Below, piece after piece: positions 39,480-48,362 of a stretch of 64,000 nt of DNA. The stretch is from Phycisphaerae bacterium (GTDB taxonomy: Bacteria; Planctomycetota; Phycisphaerae; Phycisphaerales; UBA1924). The notes beneath the pieces were generated by a model. That model ran no database searches. It saw only the letters and a list, made by a program, of their open reading frames with translations, and was not told where the DNA came from. Each line of letters begins with the position of its first letter. The first letter of the stretch is position 1. Where the stretch lies: NCBI GenBank assembly GCA_016873295.1, contig VGXM01000005.1, positions 1-64,000 of the forward strand. The letters run 5' to 3'. The position numbers were made by a program, and so were the translations under genes.

Positions 39480-41579
39480 ATGAAGACGGAGCAGAAACAT
39501 CCGAGGCTGGCGCATGCGGCGGTGGCGGTGCTCCTTGCGGGGCTGGCGATGGGGCTGGTCGCTCCCGAGGCGTCGGCGCAGGAATCGCGTCGGCGGCGGA
39601 CGACCCAGGACGCCAAGCCGATCGAGCTGTCGCCGGCGCAGGTGGCGGACCTGACGAAGATCGCCAACGAGCGCAAGCTGAACGTGGACGACCTGGTCGC
39701 GGCGGCGAAGACGTTCCAGCCCAGCGGGCGTCACGACGAGTACATCACGTTCGCCTCGGGCGGGCAATCGGGGCAGGTGTTCGTGATCGGCGTGCCGTCG
39801 ATGCGGCACCTGCGCACGATCTCGGTCTTCACGACCGAGCCCTGGCAGGGGTACGGGTACAGCGGCGACCAGGACCCGGTCCGCGAGATGCTCAAGGTGA
39901 ACGGGCGCGAGGTCACCTGGGGCGACACGCACCACCCGGCCCTGAGCGAGACCAGCGCGGAGTATGACGGGCAGTTCCTGTTCATCGGCGACAAGGCCAA
40001 CGCGCGGCTGGCGGTGATCGACCTCCGCGACTTCGAGACCAAGCAGATCGTGAAGAACCCGCTGACGGTGAGCGATCACGGGTGCGCCTTCGTGACGCCC
40101 AACTCCGAGTACATCATCGAGGGCGGGCAGTACGCCACGGTGCTGGGGTACGGGTACGCGCCGCCCGAGGACTACGAGAAGAGCTACCGCGGCATGATGA
40201 CGCTGTGGAAGTTCGACCGGGCCAAGGGGCGGGTGGACGTGGCCAACTCCTTCGCGGTGGAGTTCCCGCCGTACTTCCAGGACCTGTCGGACGCGGGCAA
40301 GCTGGCGAGCGACGGGCTGATCTTCGTGAACTCGTTCAACGCCGAGATGGCGTCGGGCGGCGTGGAGAAGGGCAACCCGCCCTTCGAGGCCGGGGCCAGC
40401 AAGCGCGACACGGACTACCTGCACATCGTGGACTGGAAGAAGGCCGAGGCCGCGTTCAAGGCGGGCAAGGCGGAGAAGATCAACGGGTTCCCGGTGCTGA
40501 CGATCAAGACGACGGTCGCGGAGGGGATCCTGCACCTGGCGCCGGAGCCCAAGAGCCCGCACGGGGTGGACGTGACTCCGGACGGGAAGTACATCGTGGT
40601 GAGCGGGAAGCTCGACCCGCACGTGACGGTGTTCTCGGCGGACAAGATCCGCAAGGCGATCGCCGCCAAGACCTACAGCGGCAGCGACCCCTACGGCATC
40701 CCGATCCTGGACTTCGACGCGGTCAAGGAAGTCCAGCTGGAGCTGGGCCTCGGGCCGCTGCACACGCAGTACGACGACAAGGGGTACGCCTACACGTCGC
40801 TCTTCCTGGATTCGGCGGTGGCGCGTTGGACGCTGGGGGGCGAGACGGCGGCGAAGCCCGCCGAGGGCCCGTGGAAGCTCGTCCAGAAGACGCCGGTGCA
40901 GTACAACATCGGGCACCTGGTCGCCGCCGAGGGCGACACGGCCAGCCCGGACGGGAAGTACCTGATCTCGATGTCGAAGTGGTCGGTGGACCGGTTCTTC
41001 CCGACGGGCCCGCTGCTCCCGCAGAACTTCCAGCTGCTGGACATCGGCGCGCCCGGGACGACGATGCCCGTGATCTTCGACATGCCGATCGGCGTGGGCG
41101 AGCCGCACTACGCGGTGATGATCAAGGCCGACAAGCTCAAGCCCTGGCTGGTCTACCCCGAGATCGGGTGGAACCCGCACACGCAGGCGCTCGATCCCAA
41201 CGCGCCCAAGCAGGGCAAGGAGGGCGTGATCCGCAACGGCAACAAGGTGCTGATCAACATGACCGCCATCCGCAGCCACTTCAACCCCGAGCACGTCTAC
41301 CTTGAGGAGGGCGACGAAGTCACCTGGCGCATCACCGCCATCGAGACCACGCAGGACGCGACCCACGGGTTCTGCATCGGCGGGTACAACATCAACCTGA
41401 GCCTCGAGCCCGGCGAGTACGCGGAGATGAAGTTCACCGCGGACAAGCCCGGGACCTACCCGTTCTACTGCACCGAGTTCTGCTCGGCGCTCCACCTGGA
41501 GATGATGGGCTACGTGCACATCAAGCCCCGGACCAAGACGGCGCAGGCCGACGGGGACGCCCCGCAGCCCGGGCGCTGA
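39480..41579 (+). CDS. nosZ: Nitrous-oxide reductase, clade II (Sec-type) NosZ
   Basis: NosZ reduces N2O to N2 in the periplasm. The 699-residue precursor has a Sec signal peptide (cleavage near APEASAQ) with no twin-arginine motif, as in clade II enzymes. His ligands of the CuZ cluster are seen in DTHHPALSE, DHGCAF, SPHGVDVT, GLGPLHTQ, YNIGHL and GEPHYAV. The C-terminal cupredoxin domain carries the CuA site YCTEFCSALHLEMMGY near residues 663-678. The gene follows the diheme cytochrome by 68 bases and precedes the accessory genes, all on one strand. Confidence 0.97.
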   Translation: MKTEQKHPRLAHAAVAVLLAGLAMGLVAPEASAQESRRRRTTQDAKPIELSPAQVADLTKIANERKLNVDDLVAAAKTFQPSGRHDEYITFASGGQSGQVFVIGVPSMRHLRTISVFTTEPWQGYGYSGDQDPVREMLKVNGREVTWGDTHHPALSETSAEYDGQFLFIGDKANARLAVIDLRDFETKQIVKNPLTVSDHGCAFVTPNSEYIIEGGQYATVLGYGYAPPEDYEKSYRGMMTLWKFDRAKGRVDVANSFAVEFPPYFQDLSDAGKLASDGLIFVNSFNAEMASGGVEKGNPPFEAGASKRDTDYLHIVDWKKAEAAFKAGKAEKINGFPVLTIKTTVAEGILHLAPEPKSPHGVDVTPDGKYIVVSGKLDPHVTVFSADKIRKAIAAKTYSGSDPYGIPILDFDAVKEVQLELGLGPLHTQYDDKGYAYTSLFLDSAVARWTLGGETAAKPAEGPWKLVQKTPVQYNIGHLVAAEGDTASPDGKYLISMSKWSVDRFFPTGPLLPQNFQLLDIGAPGTTMPVIFDMPIGVGEPHYAVMIKADKLKPWLVYPEIGWNPHTQALDPNAPKQGKEGVIRNGNKVLINMTAIRSHFNPEHVYLEEGDEVTWRITAIETTQDATHGFCIGGYNINLSLEPGEYAEMKFTADKPGTYPFYCTEFCSALHLEMMGYVHIKPRTKTAQADGDAPQPGR

Positions 41580-41665
41580 CCGATCGTTCGTCCCCGCCGC
41601 GCGGAAGCGTGGCGGGGGCATTCGCGCGGCGCAACGGGGCGCCGGCCGAACAGAAGGAACCGGGG

Positions 41666-42331
41666 ATGTCCGAGCTTCTGCTGAGCGTCTTTGGGCCGAG
41701 GGTTCCCGCCGAGGAGCTGCGGCGTCACCCCGTCCGGTATGGAACGCCCACGCTGCTCCTGTCGATCGCGCGCGTGCTGCTGCTCTGCTCGGTCTTCCTG
41801 CCGTACTGGCACATGGAGCTCGAGGCGCCGCAGTACCCCGACGGGCTCTTCCTGTCGGCGTACGTCAACCACCTCACGGGCGACGTCAAGGAGATCGACG
41901 GGCTGAACCACTACATCGGGATGCGCCCGCTCCACGAGGCGGCCCACTTCGAGAAGACGCTGGCGGTCTGGGCGGTGATCGCGATGTTCCTGATGGTGGA
42001 GGGCGCGATGTTCATCCACTCCCGGTGGGCGGTGCTGCTGGCGCTGCCGACGGTGCTGTTCCCCTTCGGATTCCTGGCGGATCTCCAGTACTGGATGTCC
42101 GAGTTCGGTCAGAACCTCGATCCGTCGGCGCCGCTGTCGGCGTCGATCAAGCCCTTCACCCCGACGGTGCTGGGGGAGGGCGGGATCGGGCAGTTCCGGA
42201 CCTATTCCGAGGTCGGGCTGGGGCTGTGGCTGGCGTTCGCGGCGGCGGGCGTGACGATCGTCGCGTTCTGCTTTCACCGGCGCGCGTACCGCCCGCTGTA
42301 CCGGCGGGCCAAGGCGTCCCTGTCCACGTAG
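41666..42331 (+). CDS. NosB-like membrane protein of clade II nos clusters
   Basis: The 221-residue protein has about four hydrophobic segments (LLLSIARVLLLCSVFLPYW, WAVIAMFLMVEGAMFI, WAVLLALPTVLFPFGF and one near the C-terminus). It lies between nosZ and nosD, the usual place of a conserved membrane protein found in clade II nos operons and sometimes called NosB. HYIGMRPLHEAAHFEK contains two His and a Met that might bind metal or heme. ATG 41666 has AAGGA upstream. Its exact role in N2O reduction is not established. Confidence 0.75.
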   Translation: MSELLLSVFGPRVPAEELRRHPVRYGTPTLLLSIARVLLLCSVFLPYWHMELEAPQYPDGLFLSAYVNHLTGDVKEIDGLNHYIGMRPLHEAAHFEKTLAVWAVIAMFLMVEGAMFIHSRWAVLLALPTVLFPFGFLADLQYWMSEFGQNLDPSAPLSASIKPFTPTVLGEGGIGQFRTYSEVGLGLWLAFAAAGVTIVAFCFHRRAYRPLYRRAKASLST

Positions 42332-42356
42332 AGCGCCCCACCGGCGCCGGCAAGCC

Positions 42357-43793
42357 ATGCGAGGTCACCTTGCCATTCTCGCCGCTCTCGCCTGGGCCCG
42401 GGTCGGGCTCGGGCAGGGGCCGAACGACATGTCGGCGCCCGCGGCCCGTGCCTCGGCGGCGCAGACGGACGTGAACACGGGCGTGATCGGCTCCCGGATC
42501 CGCTCGGCGTCGGCGGGCGACACGATCCGCGTCCCGGCGGGGGTCTACCGCGAGCACCTCCGCATCGACAAGCCGCTGACGCTTATCGGAGAGCCCGGGG
42601 CGGTGCTCGACGGCGGGGGGCGCGGGGACATCGTCGAGGTGGCGGCGCCGGACGTCACGCTCTCGGGGTTCGTCATCCGCAACACGGGGATCGACCTGGA
42701 CCACGAGAACGCGGGGGTGAGGGTCATGGCCCCGCGGGCGCGGATCGAGAACAACACGCTCGACGACACTCTCTTCGGCATCGACCTGCGCGACGCGTCC
42801 GACAGCGTGGTCCGCGGGAACCGGGTGGGCGGGAAGGACCTGGACGTGGCCCGGCGGGGCGACGGGATCCGCCTGTGGCGCTCGGACCGCACGCTGGTCG
42901 AGGGCAACACCATCCACGACGGGCGCGACGCGGTGCTGTGGTACTCGAAGGGCATCACGGTGCGCGGCAACACCGCCGAACGCTGCCGCTACGGCTTCCA
43001 CCTCATGTACAGCGACGAGGTGACGCTGGAGGACAACGAGGTGGTCGAGAACTCCGTGGGCATCTACCTGATGTACTCGACGGGGATCGAGGTTCGGCGG
43101 AACCGCATGATCCGCAACCGCGGGCCCAGCGGGTACGGGCTGGGCCTCAAGGAGACGGACCGCTTCGTGGTCGAGAACAACCTGTTCGTGGGCAACCGCG
43201 CGGGCATCTACCTCGACGGGTCGCCCTTCTCGCCGCGGATCCCCGGCGTCTTCGCCCGCAACACGATCGCCTACAACGACGTGGGGGCGGTGTTCCTCCC
43301 GGCGGTGCGCGGCAACCGGTTCACGCTCAACAACTTCGTGGACAACATCGAGCAGGTCGCGGTGCTGGGTCGCGGGTCGCTCGCGGGCAACGAGTTCTGG
43401 GTCGGGGAGACGGGCAACTTCTGGACCGACTACCAGGGGTACGACCAGAACCGCGACGGCGTGGGCGACTTCGTTCACGAGTCGTTCACGCTCTTTGAGA
43501 ACCTGGTCGACCGGCACCCCAAGCTCCGCCTCCTGCTGTTCAGCCCGGCCCAGCAGGCCATCGAGTTCGTCGGACGGGCGATCCCCGCGGTGCGCCCCGA
43601 GCCCAAGTTCATCGACGAAGTGCCCCTCGTGAGGCCCGTGCCAGTGGACGCGGGCCGGCCCGCGCAGAGGCCGGACCGCGCCGGGCTTTCCCTGGTCGCG
43701 TTGGCGATGGGCGGGGGGGGGCTGGCGCTGGTGTTCGTGGCCCGCCCGCGGGGGATGGCGCGGCGTCGGCGAAACAACGGAGGTGCCGCGTGA
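42357..43793 (+). CDS. nosD: Copper-site maturation protein NosD
   Basis: NosD is a periplasmic right-handed beta-helix protein needed to assemble the CuZ cluster of NosZ. After a signal peptide come parallel beta-helix repeats (IENNTLDDTLFGIDLRDASD, VVRGNRVGG, VRGNTAERCRYGFHLMYSDE, VENNLFVGNRAGIYLDGSPF). The CASH-type order and NFWTDYQGYDQNRDGVGD near the C-terminus are typical of NosD. A last hydrophobic segment (LSLVALAMGGGGLALVFVA) may anchor it. Its stop overlaps the GTG start of nosF. Confidence 0.94.
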   Translation: MRGHLAILAALAWARVGLGQGPNDMSAPAARASAAQTDVNTGVIGSRIRSASAGDTIRVPAGVYREHLRIDKPLTLIGEPGAVLDGGGRGDIVEVAAPDVTLSGFVIRNTGIDLDHENAGVRVMAPRARIENNTLDDTLFGIDLRDASDSVVRGNRVGGKDLDVARRGDGIRLWRSDRTLVEGNTIHDGRDAVLWYSKGITVRGNTAERCRYGFHLMYSDEVTLEDNEVVENSVGIYLMYSTGIEVRRNRMIRNRGPSGYGLGLKETDRFVVENNLFVGNRAGIYLDGSPFSPRIPGVFARNTIAYNDVGAVFLPAVRGNRFTLNNFVDNIEQVAVLGRGSLAGNEFWVGETGNFWTDYQGYDQNRDGVGDFVHESFTLFENLVDRHPKLRLLLFSPAQQAIEFVGRAIPAVRPEPKFIDEVPLVRPVPVDAGRPAQRPDRAGLSLVALAMGGGGLALVFVARPRGMARRRRNNGGAA

Positions 43794-44680
43794 TCACCAT
43801 CCGCAACGTCACCAAGCGCTTCGGGCGGACGGCCGCCGTGAACGACGTGTCGCTTGCCGTCGGCGACGGCGACGCGGTCGCGCTCTGGGGCACGAACGGC
43901 GCCGGCAAGACCACGCTCATCCGGTGCGTGCTGGGCCTGCTGCGGTTCCGCGGGTCGATCGACGTCGGCGGGGTGGACGTCGCCCGGCACGGCAAGCGGG
44001 CCCGCGCCCTCATCGGGTACGTGCCGCAGGAGCTGGGCTTCTACGACGACCTGGGCGTCGCCGAGGCCATCGGGTTCTTCGGGCGGCTCAAGGGGCTGCG
44101 TGCCCTCGGCGTGGGCGGCGTGCTCGAGGGCGTGGGCCTGGTCGGGGCCGAACGGAAGCGCATCCGCGAGCTCTCGGGCGGCATGAAGCAGCGCCTGGCG
44201 CTGGCGGTCGCGCTGCTGGGCGACCCGCCCGTGCTGGTGCTCGACGAGGTCACGGCGAGCCTTGACGCGTGCGGGCGCGACGAGTTCGTGTCGCTGCTCT
44301 CGCGGCTGGCGGCGGGGGGCCGCTCGCTCCTGTTCGCGTCGCACCGCGTCGAAGAGGTCACGGCGCTCGCCCGGCGGGTGGTGCTGCTGGAGCGGGGCGT
44401 GATGACCGGCGAGGTGCCGGCGCGCGACCTGGTGCCGCACCTGGGCCTGCAGGCGACGCTGCACCTCCGCATCGCCGCGGCGTCGCGCGAGCGGGCGGCC
44501 CGCCTGCTGCGCGAGGGCGGGTTCGAGCCGGAGAACAACGGCGTGGGCCTGCTCGTCTCGGTGCCCACGACGCAGAAGGCGGCGCCGTTCCGGATCCTGG
44601 CGGAGGGGCGCATCGCGGTGGACGACTTCGACCTGCACGCGCACGGGGAGCAGGCTCACGAGCCGGAGGCCCGCCCATGA
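43790..44680 (+). CDS. nosF: ABC transporter ATP-binding protein NosF
   Basis: This ABC ATPase has Walker A GTNGAGKTT, Q-loop YVPQE, signature LSGGMKQR, Walker B VLVLDEV and switch FASHR. With NosY and NosD it forms the NosDFY complex that drives copper/sulfur handling for CuZ assembly. It starts at GTG 43790, overlapping the nosD stop (GTGA), and its own stop overlaps the nosY start (ATGA). The C-terminal ~80 residues form a small extra domain. Confidence 0.94.
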   Translation: MITIRNVTKRFGRTAAVNDVSLAVGDGDAVALWGTNGAGKTTLIRCVLGLLRFRGSIDVGGVDVARHGKRARALIGYVPQELGFYDDLGVAEAIGFFGRLKGLRALGVGGVLEGVGLVGAERKRIRELSGGMKQRLALAVALLGDPPVLVLDEVTASLDACGRDEFVSLLSRLAAGGRSLLFASHRVEEVTALARRVVLLERGVMTGEVPARDLVPHLGLQATLHLRIAAASRERAARLLREGGFEPENNGVGLLVSVPTTQKAAPFRILAEGRIAVDDFDLHAHGEQAHEPEARP

Positions 44681-45570
44681 CCACGCTCGGCACCATCGCC
44701 GGGGTTGCGGGGGAGGGGCGCCGCGCCCACCAGACGCCGGGCATTCCGTCGAACATCGCGACGGTGGCGCGGCGCGAGATGCGTGAGGCCATGCGCAGCC
44801 GGTGGTTCCTGCTCTACTCGCTGGCCTTCGCGGCGCTGGGCCTGAGCCTGTCGTTCGTGTCCGCCGCCGCCGCGGGGGGGATGGGCCTGGCCGGGTTCGG
44901 TCGCACCACCGCGGGACTGGTGAACCTGGTGCTGCTGGTGGTCCCGCTCATGGGGCTGACGGCGGGGGCGGGGTCGATCGCGGGGGACCGCGAGCGCGGC
45001 ATGCTCACGTACCTGCTCTCGCAGCCCGTCTCGCGGACCGAGGTCTTGCTGGGCAAGTACCTGGGCCTGGCGGGTGCCCTGGTGGCGTGCATCACGCTGG
45101 GGCTGGGGGCGTGCGCGGCGATCATGGCGTGGAAGGGAGACGCCACGCGACCGGGGAGCCTGGTGTGGCTCGGGGGCCTGTCGCTGGCCCTGGCGATGGG
45201 CATGCTCAGCGTCGGGATGCTGCTCTCGGTGCTGGCGCGCAAGGCGTCGGTCGCCGTGGGAACCGCCGTGTTCCTGTGGCTGGTGCTGGTCTTCGCGACG
45301 GACCTGGCCCTGATGGCCGGGGCGATCGCGATGAAGCTGCGGATCGAGGAGCTGTTCTCCCTGGCCCTGCTGAACCCGCTGCAGGTGTTCAAGATGTGGT
45401 CGTTGCACGCCGCCGATGCCTCGCTCGACGTGCTGGGCCCCGCCGGGCTCTACGCCACGGAGGAATACGGGCGGTGGCTGCACGCGATCTTCGGGGGATG
45501 CCTGGCGGCGTGGATCGTGCTGCCGCTGACGGCGGCGGCGGTGGTCTTCGCCCGGAGGTCGCCGGTATGA
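44677..45570 (+). CDS. nosY: ABC transporter permease NosY
   Basis: The 297-residue permease has about six membrane helices of the ABC-2 type. ATVARREMREAMRSRWFLLY and DRERGMLTYLLSQPVSRTEV are characteristic of NosY. It is translationally coupled to nosF upstream and nosL downstream by ATGA overlaps. It forms the membrane part of NosDFY. Confidence 0.93.
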   Translation: MTTLGTIAGVAGEGRRAHQTPGIPSNIATVARREMREAMRSRWFLLYSLAFAALGLSLSFVSAAAAGGMGLAGFGRTTAGLVNLVLLVVPLMGLTAGAGSIAGDRERGMLTYLLSQPVSRTEVLLGKYLGLAGALVACITLGLGACAAIMAWKGDATRPGSLVWLGGLSLALAMGMLSVGMLLSVLARKASVAVGTAVFLWLVLVFATDLALMAGAIAMKLRIEELFSLALLNPLQVFKMWSLHAADASLDVLGPAGLYATEEYGRWLHAIFGGCLAAWIVLPLTAAAVVFARRSPV

Positions 45571-46091
45571 GCCCCCGCCCCCTCGCGCCGGTCGGGCTCC
45601 TGGCGGTGATCGCGGCCCTTGCCGGGTGCGCGAGGCAGCCGCTGACCGGCCCGCCCGAGCTGCGCGTGGGGCGCGACGAGTGCGCCGAGTGCGGCATGCT
45701 CGTTGCCGAGGACCGCTATTCGAGCGCCTCACTGGTCGAGCGCGAGGGGGAGCGGCTGTACGTCTTCTTCGACGACATCGGGTGCATGGTCGACTTCGAG
45801 TACGAGCAGGGCGAGGGGACGCGGGTGCTGGAGCGGTACGTGCACGACCACGAATCGCGGGCCTGGGTGCCCGGGCTGGAGGCGGCGTACGTGTTCGCCG
45901 ATCGCGAATCGCTGCGCACGCCCATGGGATCGGGGATCGCGGCCCTGGCGCGGCGCGACGCGGCGGAGGCGCTCGCCGCGGCGCACGCCGGCGCGGTCCA
46001 CGACTTCAAGTCGCTGAGCGTGGCGCGGCGGGAGTGGATGTGGGCCCGGTACGGCAAGCCCCCCGACGCCAGGCCGGTGGAGCCCCGCTGA
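45567..46091 (+). CDS. nosL: Copper chaperone lipoprotein NosL
   Basis: NosL delivers Cu(I) for NosZ maturation. The protein has a lipobox (ALAGC) at residues ~17-21 and the copper-binding motif CAECGM near residue 40. VFFDDIGCMVDFE and GSGIAALARRDAAEALAAAH also match the family. The start overlaps the nosY stop. Length (174 residues) is normal. Confidence 0.93.
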   Translation: MSPRPLAPVGLLAVIAALAGCARQPLTGPPELRVGRDECAECGMLVAEDRYSSASLVEREGERLYVFFDDIGCMVDFEYEQGEGTRVLERYVHDHESRAWVPGLEAAYVFADRESLRTPMGSGIAALARRDAAEALAAAHAGAVHDFKSLSVARREWMWARYGKPPDARPVEPR

Positions 46092-46110
46092 CCGCGGCAG
46101 GAGGCCGTGC

Positions 46111-46539
46111 GTGCTGTCGCAGACCGTCGATTACGCCCTCCGCGCGATGCTCCACCTGGCGGGGCAGGGAGGGGTCGCGGCGAGCACGGACCGCATCGCG
46201 GGGCGGACGAGCGTGCCGGCGGGCTACCTCGCCAAGATCATGCGGGACCTGGTGGTGGCGGGGCTGGTCTCGTCGTTCCGCGGCCCCCGGGGGGGGTTCG
46301 CGCTGGCCCGAGAGGCGTCCGCCATCACGCTGCTGGACGTGGTCAACGCGGTGGAGCCCATCGCCCGGATCGACCGGTGTCCGCGCCGCGAGCCATGCCT
46401 GGGCGGGCTGTGCGCGCTCCATCGTCGGATCGACGAGATCGCGGCCCACATGGAGGCGGCGTTCGCGGCGACTTCGCTGGCGGACCTGCTGGCCAGCGAC
46501 GCGGAGCGGAGCGCTCGCGACACGCGCGACGCGGGGTAG
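46111..46539 (+). CDS. Rrf2 family transcriptional regulator (NsrR/IscR-like)
   Basis: The 142-residue protein has an N-terminal winged helix (TVDYALRAMLHLA, VPAGYLAKIMRDLVVAG, SFRGPRGGFALAR). Three cysteines follow in CPRREPCLGGLC (C-x5-C-x4-C), the position that holds an Fe-S cluster in NsrR and IscR. It starts at GTG 46111 with AGGAGG upstream. As the last gene of the nos operon it probably senses nitric oxide or oxygen and controls the operon through the palindrome at 38440-38459. The signal is an inference. Confidence 0.88.
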   Translation: MLSQTVDYALRAMLHLAGQGGVAASTDRIAGRTSVPAGYLAKIMRDLVVAGLVSSFRGPRGGFALAREASAITLLDVVNAVEPIARIDRCPRREPCLGGLCALHRRIDEIAAHMEAAFAATSLADLLASDAERSARDTRDAG

Positions 46540-46557
46540 GGACAGTCCGGACCGGGG

Positions 46558-47283
46558 CTACTCGAACCGCACGCGGTTGGTCAGGGTGCCGATGGGCTCG
46601 ATCTGGACCTCGACGACGTCGCCGTGCTTCAGGAAGAGAGGGGGTTTCCGCGACATGCCGACGCCGGCGGGGGTTCCGGTCATGATGACGGTGCCCGGCG
46701 GCAGCGTCGCGCCGCGCGAGAGGTCGGCGACCAGGGCGCGGACGCTGAAGACCATCGAGCCGGTGGAGGCGTCCTGCGTGACCCGCCCGTTGACGCGGCA
46801 GAGGATGCGCAGGGCCTGGGGGTCGGGGACCTCCGCGGCGGGGAGGACGCGCGGTCCCAGCGGGCAGAAGGTGTCGAAGCTCTTGCCGCGGTTGAACTGC
46901 CCGCCGGAGCCCTCCTTCTGCCACCAGCGGGCCGAGACGTCGTTGCCGCAGGTGTAGCCGAGGACGTACGAGAGCGCGTCGGGCTCGGGGACGTCGCGGC
47001 AGGGGCGCCCGCCGGGGCCCGTGCCGATGATGACGGCCAGCTCGGCCTCCCAGTCGACCTGCTCGCGGTCCTGGCAGACGGCGGGCACGACGATCTCCTC
47101 GCCCGAGAGGCACGCCGACCGGGGCGACTTGCCGAAGACCATGGGTCGCGTGGGGAGTTCGGCCCCCTGCTCCCTGGCGTGGTCGGCGTAGTTGCGTCCG
47201 ATGCCGAGGATGTACCCGAGTGCGACGGGCGGGGCGCGCCCCGTGTCGACGGCGAGACCCGCGTCGGTCCTGATGAGCTCCAT
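46558..47283 (-). CDS. Fumarylacetoacetate hydrolase family protein
   Basis: The 241-residue protein has the FAH C-terminal fold. GYILGIGRNYADHARE opens the domain, and metal-binding acidic residues lie in QVDWEAELAVIIG. YTCGNDVSARWWQ, GKSFDTFCPLGP and TGTPAGVGM are also typical. Members cleave C-C bonds or decarboxylate 2-oxo acids. The substrate cannot be named. It converges on the Rrf2 gene and lies 22 bases downstream of mqnD on the same strand. Confidence 0.88.
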   Translation of the reverse strand: MELIRTDAGLAVDTGRAPPVALGYILGIGRNYADHAREQGAELPTRPMVFGKSPRSACLSGEEIVVPAVCQDREQVDWEAELAVIIGTGPGGRPCRDVPEPDALSYVLGYTCGNDVSARWWQKEGSGGQFNRGKSFDTFCPLGPRVLPAAEVPDPQALRILCRVNGRVTQDASTGSMVFSVRALVADLSRGATLPPGTVIMTGTPAGVGMSRKPPLFLKHGDVVEVQIEPIGTLTNRVRFE

Positions 47284-47305
47284 GGGGGAGCGTACGCGCG
47301 AGCGT

Positions 47306-48307
47306 TCACGCCGAGACGACGTCGATCGGGCCGGGATCGGGGCACAGGCCGGCCCGGGCGCCCTCCTCGAGCAATCGACGGACCGCCTCGCGCCCCGCGC
47401 CGCCCATGTCGAGGGTCCAGCGGTTGACGTACATGGAGACGTAGCGGTCGACGCGTTCGCGGTCCGGGGCCACGCCCCCGGAAGTCCGGGCGTTGGCGAG
47501 GGCGAAGCCGATCGCGTAGTCGATGGATTCGTCGCGATGGGCCAGGGCGTGCTCGATGGAGCGGTGGAGCGTGGCCCCGACTTCGCGCCGCGTGCCCGCC
47601 CCGAAGCGATCGTCCAGGTCGCGCCGCAGCGCGTTGCCGCCCAGGGGCAGGGGCAGGCCCGTTCGCTCCTTCCACCACGCCCCCACGTCGAGCACGAGCC
47701 TCAGCCCGGCCTGTTCGAAGAGCAACTGCCCCTCGTGGATGACCAGTCCTGCGTCGGCCCGGCCCGAGGCCACCGCGGGGATCACGCGATCGAAGGGCAA
47801 CTCGATGAACCGCCCGCGGGCGCCCATCGCCTCGGGCCCGAGCACGAGCCCGAGCATGAGGAACGCGGTGGTCTTCACGCCGGGCACGGCGATCCGCACG
47901 TGCGGCGGCTTGAGGCATCCCTCGCATCCGATCTTCACGCGGTCCCGGGCCTGGTCCTTGCGGCAGACGATCCTGGGGCCGAAGCCCTCGCCGAAGGACG
48001 ACCCGCACGCGGTGAGCGCGTACCGCCCCGCCGCCTCGGGGTAGGCCCGGAACGACAGAGCGGTGACGTCGAGGTCCGCCACGCCGATCGCGCGGCGGTT
48101 GAGGGCCTCGATGTCGGCGGGGACGGCGCGGAAGCGGAATCGCCCCGTGTCGAGGACGGGTGGCGCGAGCACGGGAAGGTCGGGCGGCGTCCCGTCGCCG
48201 AGGGCGACCGAGCCGGGCGCGACCTTGCCGGTGATGGGCCACCACATGAACGCGTCGTCGGGGTCGGGCGAGTGGGCGAGCGTCAACGTCGGCCGTTCGT
48301 CGGGCAT
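47306..48307 (-). CDS. mqnD: 1,4-dihydroxy-6-naphthoate synthase MqnD
   Basis: MqnD releases 1,4-dihydroxy-6-naphthoate from cyclic dehypoxanthinyl futalosine in the futalosine route to menaquinone. Typical motifs are AHSPDPDDAFMWWP at the N-terminus, DLDVTALSFRAYP, GSSFGEGFGPRIV, VPGVKTTAFLML and VIHEGQLLF with the catalytic His. Length is slightly above the usual ~280-300. An unusual short segment with two Cys (KIGCEGCLKPP) precedes VRIAVPG. No other mqn genes are in the window. Confidence 0.92.
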   Translation of the reverse strand: MPDERPTLTLAHSPDPDDAFMWWPITGKVAPGSVALGDGTPPDLPVLAPPVLDTGRFRFRAVPADIEALNRRAIGVADLDVTALSFRAYPEAAGRYALTACGSSFGEGFGPRIVCRKDQARDRVKIGCEGCLKPPHVRIAVPGVKTTAFLMLGLVLGPEAMGARGRFIELPFDRVIPAVASGRADAGLVIHEGQLLFEQAGLRLVLDVGAWWKERTGLPLPLGGNALRRDLDDRFGAGTRREVGATLHRSIEHALAHRDESIDYAIGFALANARTSGGVAPDRERVDRYVSMYVNRWTLDMGGAGREAVRRLLEEGARAGLCPDPGPIDVVSA

Positions 48308-48362
48308 GGGGCAGTCTACGGGCGGGGGCGGGCCGCGCCTCGGTGGCGCCGGGGGGCGGGAA

